From Rhodopila globiformis (GTDB lineage: Bacteria; Pseudomonadota; Alphaproteobacteria; Acetobacterales; Acetobacteraceae), in NCBI RefSeq assembly GCF_002937115.1, contig NZ_NHRY01000269.1:62001-126000 (forward strand): a DNA stretch of 64,000 nt, written 5' to 3'. Below the pieces are notes generated by a model, which did not search any database, was not told the origin of the DNA, and saw only the letters and a program-made list of their open reading frames with translations. Shown piece by piece: positions 52,868-60,853 of this stretch. The position numbers and the translations under genes were made by a program. Each line of letters opens with the position of its first letter. The first letter of the stretch is position 1.

Positions 52868-55800
52868 TCAATCCGCCATCTGTGCTTCCGGCATGGACAA
52901 GGCCGCCAGTTCCGCAAGTGCCTCGGCCTCGGTCGGCACTGCGCCCTGGGAACGCGCGATCGACAGTGCCATCCTCAGTTCCGACGCCACGCGCGCCCGG
53001 TCGGGCGCCCTTGCCCGGGCCAGGACCCTGGCCCGCACCAGGTGCGCGCCCGCAAGATAAGCGAAGTCATGATACCGGATGATCAGGTCGATCGACGCAT
53101 CCGCCATCCGCAGCGCTTCATCGTGCCGATCCGTTTCGGCATAGAACAGAGCCAGGTGGCTGGTGAAGAACCCGCTGAGCGTCGAGCAGCCGGCCTTTTT
53201 CCAGTCGGCAAGCGCGGCGAGCAGCAGGTCTCGGGCCTGCCGGACCTGGCCGAGATGGCCGAGGGCAATTGCCAGATGCGCCCGCGCGCTCAACAGCCAG
53301 GTACCGAAGCCGCAGGATTCCGAGACCTGGATGGCGCGCTCTGCCTCGTGCTTCGCCCGGCCATAGTCTTTTCGCGAGATCGCGTAACTGGCCAGGAACG
53401 TGCTGGCAATGGCCTGGTCGAACGGGCGGTTGAGCGACTGCACCCAGGCTGACAGTGCTTGCGCCGACGTTTCGGCACCGAGATCATCGCCGCGGAGGAA
53501 GCGCGTAATGGGCGCCACGATCAATGCCGACGTCTTCGCGTTCGCTTCGCTCGCGACGACGCTGCAGGCTGCCTCGTTCTGCTCGTACAGCCGAACTGCC
53601 CGATCGATACGGAACAGCAGTTCGTCGCCCAGTTGCCCGGTCAACCGCAGAATGAACGCCAGCGATGCATCCGCTTCGACAATATAGGGGATGTGCCCCG
53701 ATTGCTCGCCGATCCTGACGCAGGTTCGCGCCAGTTCCTCGGCGGCGACCGCATCGCCCCGCACCGTCCAGAGCTTGCACAGTCCGTGCAGCACCGGGAA
53801 CAATGGCGCGGTGTCGCCCATCCAGCTGCAGATGGCACGGGCGCGCATCAAGACGTCGCGCACCTCATCCGCTGCGTAGCCGTGCCGGGCCGACAGGCTG
53901 AGGGCGAGCGGGATGAGGCAGGAAAGCTCCTGCTGAAGCCGCGTGGTTTCGTCGGGCAGCAGGTCGATCAGCTTGAGGGCTTCGTTGTAGTGTTCGATCG
54001 CCTCGCGGTTTGCCGCCCGTGCCGCGGCGCGCCGGCCGGCCGCGATCCAGTATGGCAGGGCAGCCACCGGCGTTGCGGTCTGCGACAGGTGATAGGCGAG
54101 CACCTCCGGCTGGCTGTCCCGCACCTCGGGGAACCTGGCCTCCAGCGTCGCGGCCACCTGGCCGTGCAGGTTCTGCCGCTCGGACTTGATGATCGAGTCG
54201 TGGGCGGCGTCGCGCATCAGCGCATGCCGGAACAGATAGGTGCTCGCCGGCGGGTTGCCGGCTTGCCTGACGACGCCGGATCGCTTCAGCACGCCGAGGG
54301 CCGAGCGCAGCATCTGCTCCGGCCACGCCGCAACGGCGAACAGCAATTCGTAGCTGAACTGCCGCCCGATCACCGCGCCGATGCTGGCGATGCGCCGGGC
54401 CGGTCCGAGGCGATCCAGGCGCGCCACCAGCGAGTCGTGTAGCGACAAGGGTATTACATCCGGTTCGGCGCCGTCGATCGAAGCCGGGCCGGTCGCTTCC
54501 CGCGATTCGACGACGGACCGCGTCAGTTCCTCCAGATAAAACGGAATGCCATCGGAACGTTCTATCACCTGCGCCACCAGTTCCGGCGGCAGCGTGCCGG
54601 CGGCGACATGGGCGCAAATCTCACCGGCGCCTGCCGCATCAAGCCGGTCCAGGCCCAGTGTGGTGACGAACCGGAACGATGTCCACCGCGCCTTGAATTC
54701 CGGCCGGGCGGTCACGAAGACCAGGCAACGCTGGGCGGGCAGGTTGCGGACGATCAGGTCCAGCAGTTCCAGAGTCGAGGCATCGATCCAGTGCGCATCC
54801 TCGACGAACAGGATGAACGGTCCGGCGTCGCTTAACCGTACCAACTCCGCAACCAGGGCGGCCAGCGTCAGTTCCTTGCGCTTTCCCGGCGTCATCGCGT
54901 CCAGCGGCGACGTAACGGCGCCGGGGATCGACAACAGGGCCGCGAAGATCGCCAGCGTCATCGGCTCCGGCGGCTGGGGATGGCTCAGCAGGCGGGTCAG
55001 CTTTTCGATCGCGATCGGCGGCGGGTCCTTGGCGCCGATCCTGGCCGCGCGGGTGAATTGCTCGATGACCGGATGGAACGGGCTGTCCTCGTGCTGCGGG
55101 GAGCCGAACCAGCGGATGCGCGGCGCGGGATCGCCGGCGAGTTCGTGATCGAAACATTCCGCCAGCCGCGACTTGCCGATCCCGGCGTCGCCGATGACCT
55201 GGACGACCTGGCCTTCTCCGGCAAGCATTCTGCGCCAGATCCGCAACAATTTGCCGAGTTCCGGCTGCCGGCCGACGAACGGCGTGGGTTCGCCCTGCAG
55301 GCGGGCATGGAAGCGGCTGATGGCCGTATCCGGCCCGGTGACCCGCCAGGCGCGAACCGGCTGTGTGAAGCCTTTCAGCGACAGGCTGCCGGCATCCTCG
55401 TAGTTGAACAGCCCGCGGGTGACGCGCCTGGTTTCATCGGATATCATGATCGTGCCCGGCTGCGCGACGGACTGCAGCCGGGCGGCGAGGTTGGGGATTC
55501 GCCCAGTGATTTCCGCCATGCGGCGGTTGGCGCGGCTGACGCGGTCGCGCACGGTCACCAGGCCGGTGGCAATCCCAATGCGGATCTGCAACGGCATTTC
55601 GGCGTCCGCATCCATCGTCCGCACGGCGTCGAGTATATCGAAGGCCGCATATACGGCCGTGGCTGCATCGTCCTCGTGGGCGTGGGGATAGCCGAAATAG
55701 GCCAGCACGCCGTCGCCCATAAACTGCGCGAGAAAGCCGCCGCGGTCCGCGACGATGTTATCGCAGACGATATGATAGCGTTCCAGTGTCTGCATGAGAT

Positions 55801-56005
55801 CTTCCGGGTCGAGCTTGACGGACAAGCCGACCGAGTCGATAAGATCGCAGAACACCGCGGTCGCGGGACGGCGCTCCGACCGGTTGATCGAGTCCCCGAC
55901 GTTTCGCAGTTGCCTGGCGCTGTTCGCCGATTGGAAGGCGAAGCCGCATGCGACGCAGACCAGGGAATCCGGCGGGGACTGGCGATTGCACCTCGGACAG
56001 TTCAC
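52868..56005 (-). CDS. Class III nucleotide cyclase fused to AAA ATPase and TPR sensor
   Basis: A 1045-residue multi-domain protein. A GTG at 56005 with gggagga just before it is chosen because family members begin MNCPRC; the frame is open 30 codons further. Order: zinc ribbon CPRCNRQSPPDSLVCVACG, cyclase domain with AVFCDLIDSVGLS and FMGDGVLAYFGYP (metal aspartates) and the LQIRIGIATGLVTV block, then an AAA ATPase with Walker A GDAGIGKSRL and Walker B FILFVEDAHWID, then a long helical TPR-like region to the end. Such proteins are large transcription/signalling regulators that may make cAMP or cGMP. As the first gene in line with the isoprenoid genes, it could sense a signal and control them. 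Confidence 0.85.
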   Translation of the reverse strand: MNCPRCNRQSPPDSLVCVACGFAFQSANSARQLRNVGDSINRSERRPATAVFCDLIDSVGLSVKLDPEDLMQTLERYHIVCDNIVADRGGFLAQFMGDGVLAYFGYPHAHEDDAATAVYAAFDILDAVRTMDADAEMPLQIRIGIATGLVTVRDRVSRANRRMAEITGRIPNLAARLQSVAQPGTIMISDETRRVTRGLFNYEDAGSLSLKGFTQPVRAWRVTGPDTAISRFHARLQGEPTPFVGRQPELGKLLRIWRRMLAGEGQVVQVIGDAGIGKSRLAECFDHELAGDPAPRIRWFGSPQHEDSPFHPVIEQFTRAARIGAKDPPPIAIEKLTRLLSHPQPPEPMTLAIFAALLSIPGAVTSPLDAMTPGKRKELTLAALVAELVRLSDAGPFILFVEDAHWIDASTLELLDLIVRNLPAQRCLVFVTARPEFKARWTSFRFVTTLGLDRLDAAGAGEICAHVAAGTLPPELVAQVIERSDGIPFYLEELTRSVVESREATGPASIDGAEPDVIPLSLHDSLVARLDRLGPARRIASIGAVIGRQFSYELLFAVAAWPEQMLRSALGVLKRSGVVRQAGNPPASTYLFRHALMRDAAHDSIIKSERQNLHGQVAATLEARFPEVRDSQPEVLAYHLSQTATPVAALPYWIAAGRRAAARAANREAIEHYNEALKLIDLLPDETTRLQQELSCLIPLALSLSARHGYAADEVRDVLMRARAICSWMGDTAPLFPVLHGLCKLWTVRGDAVAAEELARTCVRIGEQSGHIPYIVEADASLAFILRLTGQLGDELLFRIDRAVRLYEQNEAACSVVASEANAKTSALIVAPITRFLRGDDLGAETSAQALSAWVQSLNRPFDQAIASTFLASYAISRKDYGRAKHEAERAIQVSESCGFGTWLLSARAHLAIALGHLGQVRQARDLLLAALADWKKAGCSTLSGFFTSHLALFYAETDRHDEALRMADASIDLIIRYHDFAYLAGAHLVRARVLARARAPDRARVASELRMALSIARSQGAVPTEAEALAELAALSMPEAQMAD

Positions 56006-56457
56006 GTCTTCCTCCCACGTGGTACCGATCCACCAAGTATATGGCGCGTGGCTTAAGGTTTGTTGAGCCTCGTCGTCTATCTTATTATTGGCCACGACGG
56101 ATCATAGTGCGGGATTGCATGTCGTCGATAGGGACTCTCACGACCTTGTGGCCGCGGTCGCCCGGATGCGCAACCGATACATAATAGTAACAGTATGGAA
56201 TAACAACGGGACGGCAATGCAACGCCGGAAACGACGCCGGTGCCTTTCGTTGTTGCAGTACCGCCGCTATTCGGCGCAACCCATCCGGGGCCGCGCCCGG
56301 CGGCACCCGCACCGCAACGGGCAGCGCCGACAGCGGCAGCATCGCTCGGCACTGCGGCCGGTCCCTTGGCGGATCCGCGGTCCTGGAGTCGCCGGCACAG
56401 TGATCGCCACAGCATGATTGACTTGGCGTCCACGCACCAAAGCGGGATAACACCAGC
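56006..56457. other. Divergent promoter region between the cyclase and bolA-like genes
   Basis: A 452-base gap. Around 56160-56200 it is AT-rich (gatacataatagtaacag), which is a plausible promoter area. No gene with a ribosome site was found on either strand. Confidence 0.4.
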
Positions 56458-56772
56458 ATGACCGAACCAGCCCCCTCCCGCGCCGATCGGCTGAACGCAG
56501 CCCTGAGCCGGGCATTCGCGCCGACGGTGCTCGATATCCAGGACGACAGCGCCCGCCACGCCGGGCATGCCGGTGCCCAACCCGGCGGCGAGACCCACTA
56601 CAGCGTCCTGCTGGTCAGCGCCGCCTTCCAGGGCGTCAGCCGTGTGGCCCGCTCCCGCGCCGTGCACAGCGCCATTTCGGCCGAATTTGGCACGGCCGAG
56701 CAGGGCGGCCTGCACGCCCTGGCGCTGACCTTGCGCACGCCGGCGGAGCATGCGGCGGAGACGGGGAAATAA
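56458..56772 (+). CDS. BolA-family protein
   Basis: A 104-residue protein of the BolA/IbaG fold. The core HYSVLLVSAAFQGVSRVARSRAVHSAI, followed by GGLHALALTLRTPAEH, contains the beta-alpha-beta segment of the family, including the histidine of HALAL that with a cysteine or second histidine binds a shared iron-sulfur cluster with a monothiol glutaredoxin. Members act in iron-sulfur trafficking and in morphology under stress. The start ATG at 56458 fits the family length. Confidence 0.85.
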   Translation: MTEPAPSRADRLNAALSRAFAPTVLDIQDDSARHAGHAGAQPGGETHYSVLLVSAAFQGVSRVARSRAVHSAISAEFGTAEQGGLHALALTLRTPAEHAAETGK

Positions 56773-56892
56773 ATTCTCCTGTTTGTCCCCCTGCAAGGCA
56801 ATTGGATGATTTTCTTCTCCGGGGGAAGGCTTTAAAGGGTCTCTCAGACGAATCGCGCCGGCTCGCCGGCCTGAGGGAAAGGCTGCCCCCGA

Positions 56893-57357
56893 ATGAGTGC
56901 CGACAAGGATATCGATCGCCTGGACCGGGAGATCCTCCGGTTGCTTTCGGTCGATGCCTCGCTGTCCCTTGCCGACATCGCCGCCAAGGTCGGGCTGACG
57001 CCGACCCCGTGCTGGAAGCGCATCCGGCGGATGGAGCAGGACGGCATCATCCGGCGCCGCGTCGCGGTCCTGGACCCAGACAAGGTGGGCTTGCCGGTGT
57101 CGGTGTTCGTCGCGGTGGAGACGGCAGACCATTCCAGCGACTGGCTGGCCCGCTTCGCCACGGTGATCGAGAACACGCCGGAGATCGTCGATGCCTGGCG
57201 CATGAGCGGCGACGTCGATTACCTGCTGCATGTCGTGGTGCCCGACATCGCCGCCTACGACCAGTTCTACCGCAAGTTGATCGCCGCCGTGCCGCTGCGC
57301 AACGTCAGCAGCCGCTTCAGCATGGAGCGGATGAAGGCGGCGCCGCTGCCGGTGTAG
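56893..57357 (+). CDS. Lrp/AsnC-family transcriptional regulator
   Basis: A 154-residue regulator. The N-terminal helix-turn-helix is IDRLDREILRLLSVDASLSLADIAAKVGLTPTPCWKRIRRME (given as the first 45 residues). After it, the RAM ligand-binding domain has VSVFVAVETADHSS and AWRMSGDVDYLLHVVVPD. Such proteins respond to amino acids or related metabolites. It is not obviously linked to adjacent genes. Confidence 0.9.
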   Translation: MSADKDIDRLDREILRLLSVDASLSLADIAAKVGLTPTPCWKRIRRMEQDGIIRRRVAVLDPDKVGLPVSVFVAVETADHSSDWLARFATVIENTPEIVDAWRMSGDVDYLLHVVVPDIAAYDQFYRKLIAAVPLRNVSSRFSMERMKAAPLPV

Positions 57358-57586
57358 GAGGCGTTAACCGGTTCTTAATCCGGCGCTGGCAGAAAGCAGC
57401 GGCTGGGGGCTTTCGTGCCAGCCCCATACCCGGCGGCCGATATTCGCCACAGCAGCAGGGCCAAGCCTGACGGATCCGCCTCGAACGCCGCTTTTCGTTG
57501 CCCGGACGCCGGTTCCTGGCCTGGCGAGCGTCACTCTGTGCGGCATTGTATCACGCCGGACGTAGAATCACCGCTGGACAGGTCAT

Positions 57587-57883
57587 ATGGTCGCCGTCGC
57601 TCAGGATCACATCGCGTCACTGACCGCCGACTACGATCAGGATGCGGACGTGCTTTACGTCCCGATTGGGGAGCCGCGCCCGGGGATGGGTGAAGACGGC
57701 CCGGATGATGTCGTCCTTCGCTACAGTCAGGATGACCACCAGCCATCCGGCGTCACCGTCCTGGGCTTCCGCGAGAATGGCTGGGCCCTCCGGACGCAGG
57801 CCCTTGCGGCCATCATCGCCCATCATGCTGGCGTCAGCGCGGCCGAGGCGCAGGACATCGTCGTCAACGCCACATCCGTGTGA
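57587..57883 (+). CDS. DUF2283 domain protein
   Basis: A 98-residue cytosolic protein. The segment ASLTADYDQDADVLYVPIGEP is the characteristic start of DUF2283 domains, followed by VLRYSQDDHQPSGVTVLGFREN. Members are small and of unknown function, often found near toxin-antitoxin or stress genes. No toxin or antitoxin partner is recognised next to it. Confidence 0.75.
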   Translation: MVAVAQDHIASLTADYDQDADVLYVPIGEPRPGMGEDGPDDVVLRYSQDDHQPSGVTVLGFRENGWALRTQALAAIIAHHAGVSAAEAQDIVVNATSV

Positions 57884-58065
57884 CAAGACCGCATCATCAG
57901 TCCACACGCAGGTATCGCCCACGCGCTGCCCTTGGCGAGGCGGCCGCCGTCCGCCGTATCCCCCGCCTGCCATCGCGTGCCAAAAAAACCAACATTTTCT
58001 GCGCGCTGTGAACCTTCTGTTAATATCCTTCTGATTACCTCCCGCCCGGCAATCAGGAGGTGGCC

Positions 58066-58389
58066 ATGCCCGTCAGTCGTCTTGTCAACCGAAACGTCGT
58101 CGCCGAGCGCGGCCGGACCAGCATGCGGCTGGAGCCGGAACTGTGGGACGCGCTGAACGAAATCTGCGAACGCGAATCGCAGGACATGAGCACCCTGGTG
58201 CGCCATGTCGAGGCCGCCGGCCACACGGGGGGCCGTACCAGCGCGATCCGCGTCTTCATCCTCAACTACTTCCGCAACGCCACCACCGAGGCCGGCCATG
58301 CCGGCGCAGGACACGGGCCAATCGTACGGTCGCGTGTGGCAGAGGTGACGCCACTGCGCAGCGTGGTGGGGAACCACGTCAGCGCCTGA
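58066..58389 (+). CDS. Ribbon-helix-helix domain protein
   Basis: A 107-residue protein from the ATG at 58066, with a perfect aggagg five bases upstream. RTSMRLEPELWDALNEICERE has the beta-strand/helix pattern of RHH_4 DNA-binding proteins, and a second helix spans SAIRVFILNYFRNAT. Such proteins can be transcription regulators. The rest is Ala/Gly-rich. Target unknown. Confidence 0.75.
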   Translation: MPVSRLVNRNVVAERGRTSMRLEPELWDALNEICERESQDMSTLVRHVEAAGHTGGRTSAIRVFILNYFRNATTEAGHAGAGHGPIVRSRVAEVTPLRSVVGNHVSA

Positions 58390-58397
58390 TCATCGGA

Positions 58398-58429
58398 CCG
58401 CAAGCGCCAACAGGATGATGGGCTTGCGG
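58398..58429. terminator. Hairpin between the RHH gene and ccmI
   Basis: ccgcaagc at 58398-58405 pairs with gcttgcgg at 58422-58429 around a 16-base loop, nine bases after the RHH gene stop and 24 bases before the end of the convergent ccmI. A short pyrimidine run (cttctg) follows on the plus strand. Confidence 0.45.
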
Positions 58430-58452
58430 CTTCTGTCCCGTCCGGCCTCGCC

Positions 58453-59850
58453 TCAGTGCGCCGGCAGCGCATCCAGCGCGGTCTGCACCATCTTGGCGTC
58501 CTCGCCGTCCGCCGGCAGCTGGGCGTGCAGGGCCTGCCAGTAGCGCCGCGCATCGTCGGGCCGGGAGTCCTGCGCCGCCGCCAGGCCGAGGTACCAAAGC
58601 GCCACCGGCTGCTTTGGATCGTGCGCCTCGACCTGCTTCAGCCAGCCGACGACCCGGGGCGGGATCCGCGCCGGCGGCCTCAGTTCGGCCAGGAGCGCCC
58701 GCGCCGCCTGCAGCGGGATGGCGTCGTCGTCCGGCTTCAGCGCCGCCGCCTTGTCATAGGCGTCGGCGGCCTTGTCCGGCTCATGCAGCACGGCATAGGC
58801 TTTGCCCAGGCGCAGCCAGCCCTCCAGGTTGGTGGGATCGGCTTCCTGCTGCGCCGCCAGCTTCCCGACCATGCCGCGGATCATCGCTTCGCGCTGCTCG
58901 GGCGACATCCTGGCGGCATCCGCCATGGCCTTCGCGCCCGGCCCCGGGGCAGGCTGGTTTGGTGCCACCTGGTCGGGCGTGGGTTCGGCCGTGCCCTTGG
59001 CCAGTTCCGGCATCGGGATCCCGGCCGCCTTCGCCGCCTGGGCAATCTGCTGTGCGACGGTCTGGCGTGCCGGGGAATCCGAAGGCATCTCGGCCAGCAG
59101 CGCCTGCCAGCCGTCGATCGCCTTGCGCGGCTCGCCGGCCTGCGCGCGTGCCAGCGCCAGGTAGAACCGTGCCATGCCGTTGCCGGGATCGACCTTCAGG
59201 ATCTGGTTGAACGCCGCCTCGGCCGCCGGCGTCACCGTCCCGCTGGCCGCCATGACCATCATTTCGGCATGGTCCGCCAGCACCTCGGGGCTGTTGGCGC
59301 CCAGGTCGATGGCGTGGCGATAGGCATCCTCGGCCTTGTCCCACTGGTTCAGCATCCCCAGGCTGCGGCCATACAGCAGCCAGCCCTGCGGGTCGGACGG
59401 GTTCTGCTTCAGCTTCGCCGCCAGTTCGGCCACCGCCTTCTGCATGCCCGCCTCGTCGCCGCCGGCGACCTCGGAGGCGGGCCGCGAGGCGTACGGCACG
59501 TCCGGCACCTCCGGCGAGCCCAGCCACAGGTACAGGCCGACGGAGCCGAGGCCGACGACGAGGAAAACGGCAACCGCCAGCAGCGGGCTGCGGGCCAGGC
59601 GCGCCGGCGGGGCCGGGGTCTGCTCGGCCGCCAGCAGCCGGCGCTGGATTTCCAGCCGCGCCGTCTCGGCGTCGGTTTCCGTCAGCAGGCCGCGGGCGAT
59701 GTCGCGGTCGAGTTCCTGCAACTGGTCGCGGTAAACCGCCTGGTCGAAATTGGCCCGCGCCGGCACCGGCCGCGCCCCGCGCAGCAGCGGCACCAGCAAT
59801 GGCAGCAGGGCGACGAACGCCAGCAGTGCCAACAAGAAGGGAAGGATCAA
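58453..59850 (-). CDS. ccmI: Cytochrome c maturation protein CcmI (CycH)
   Basis: A 465-residue membrane-anchored chaperone that holds apocytochrome c for haem attachment. Helix 1 is FLLALLAFVALLPLLVPLLRG, then a short cytosolic part with YRDQLQELDRDIARGLLTETDAE. Helix 2 is LLAVAVFLVVGLGSVGLYLWL. The periplasmic part has TPR-like helices (GWLLYGRSLGMLNQWDKAED; GNGMARFYLALARAQAGEPRK). The stop region and the ATG overlap with ccmH by four bases. It closes the ccmF-G-H-I operon, transcribed on the minus strand. Confidence 0.93.
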   Translation of the reverse strand: MILPFLLALLAFVALLPLLVPLLRGARPVPARANFDQAVYRDQLQELDRDIARGLLTETDAETARLEIQRRLLAAEQTPAPPARLARSPLLAVAVFLVVGLGSVGLYLWLGSPEVPDVPYASRPASEVAGGDEAGMQKAVAELAAKLKQNPSDPQGWLLYGRSLGMLNQWDKAEDAYRHAIDLGANSPEVLADHAEMMVMAASGTVTPAAEAAFNQILKVDPGNGMARFYLALARAQAGEPRKAIDGWQALLAEMPSDSPARQTVAQQIAQAAKAAGIPMPELAKGTAEPTPDQVAPNQPAPGPGAKAMADAARMSPEQREAMIRGMVGKLAAQQEADPTNLEGWLRLGKAYAVLHEPDKAADAYDKAAALKPDDDAIPLQAARALLAELRPPARIPPRVVGWLKQVEAHDPKQPVALWYLGLAAAQDSRPDDARRYWQALHAQLPADGEDAKMVQTALDALPAH

Positions 59851-60314
59851 CCCTCGTTATCCTGTAATAATCTTTCCAGCCGGCGGCGTTCCTCGGCGTT
59901 CAGCGGCGCCACGGCCACCGGCGACACATAGCGGCGCCGCAGCCAGAACGCCGTGCCCACCAGCCCGAGCGCCACCAGCCCCGGCGGCCCGAACCACAGC
60001 AGATAGGTTGCCGGCTCGACCGGCGGTTTCAACAGCACGAACTGGCCGTAGCGATTGACCACCGCCTGGATGGTCTGCGCATTGGTGTCGCCGGCAACCA
60101 GCCGCTCACGCACCAGCATCCGGATGTCATGCGCCAGATCGGCGCCGGATTCGTCAATGGATTCGTTCTGGCAGACCAGGCAGCGCAGTTCGCTGCTGAT
60201 GACGCGGGCGCGCGCCTCCAGCACCGGGTTGGCCAGGCGTTCACCCGGCTCCACGGCATGGGCGGCGGTCATCGCCGACAGTGCCAGGGCCAGGCTCAGC
60301 AACAGGGCTTTCAT
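59847..60314 (-). CDS. ccmH: Cytochrome c maturation protein CcmH (CycL)
   Basis: A 155-residue periplasmic thiol oxidoreductase, anchored by a C-terminal helix (LLWFGPPGLVALGLVGTAFWL). It has a signal peptide (LLLSLALALSAMTAAHA). The redox-active C45 and C48 are in LRCLVCQN; they reduce the apocytochrome CXXCH cysteines. The RMLVRERLVAGDTNAQTIQAV segment is typical of the family. Its start overlaps the ccmG stop and its stop overlaps ccmI. Confidence 0.95.
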   Translation of the reverse strand: MKALLLSLALALSAMTAAHAVEPGERLANPVLEARARVISSELRCLVCQNESIDESGADLAHDIRMLVRERLVAGDTNAQTIQAVVNRYGQFVLLKPPVEPATYLLWFGPPGLVALGLVGTAFWLRRRYVSPVAVAPLNAEERRRLERLLQDNEG

Positions 60315-60850
60315 GTTGACGGCTCAAGCTGTTTCAGTAGCGGCATCAGTTCCTTGTCCACCGTCTCGGGCGTCAACGGGCCGACGAACCGCTTGCGGAT
60401 GATACCGTTGGCATCGATGACATAGGTCTCCGGCACGCCGTAAACGCCGAAGTTCAGGCCGGCATGGCCCTCCTGGTCCATGCCGATGCGCCGGTAGGGA
60501 TCGCCGAAGGTGTCCAGCAGGCGCTTGATGTTGGCCGGCGTGTCCTTGTACGCGATGCCATACAGCGGCAGATGGTTCTCCTGCGCCAGGCGCAGCAGCA
60601 GCGGATGCTCGATGCGGCACGGCACGCACCAGGAGGCGAAGAAATTGATGACCACGACATGGCCCTTCAGCCCGGCCATGGTCAGCGGCCCGCTGTTGTC
60701 CAGGCCGGGGAGGTCGAACGCCGGCGCCGGCTTTTCGAGCATTGCCGACGGCAGCACGTGGGTGTCGTGCCCGGGCTGCAGCGAGATCACGAAATAGCCG
60801 ACCAGGACGAAGAAAAGTACCAGCGGCAGGATGAAGAAAATCCGCTTCAT
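60311..60850 (-). CDS. ccmG: Thiol:disulfide interchange protein CcmG (DsbE)
   Basis: A 179-residue membrane-anchored thioredoxin-fold protein that keeps apocytochrome thiols reduced in the periplasm. N-terminal helix: IFFILPLVLFFVLVGYFVIS. The active site is C75-V-P-C78 in FFASWCVPCRIEHP. The family-specific GVYGVPETYVIDANGIIRKRFVGP contains the cis-proline after the thioredoxin core. It overlaps ccmH by four bases and starts three bases from the ccmF stop. Confidence 0.95.
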   Translation of the reverse strand: MKRIFFILPLVLFFVLVGYFVISLQPGHDTHVLPSAMLEKPAPAFDLPGLDNSGPLTMAGLKGHVVVINFFASWCVPCRIEHPLLLRLAQENHLPLYGIAYKDTPANIKRLLDTFGDPYRRIGMDQEGHAGLNFGVYGVPETYVIDANGIIRKRFVGPLTPETVDKELMPLLKQLEPST

Positions 60851-60853
60851 AGG

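Noticed and set aside
56773-56892. Terminator after the bolA-like gene
   Set aside because: Only short, interrupted pairing (ggggaaa with ttccccc-like runs) could be drawn; not convincing.
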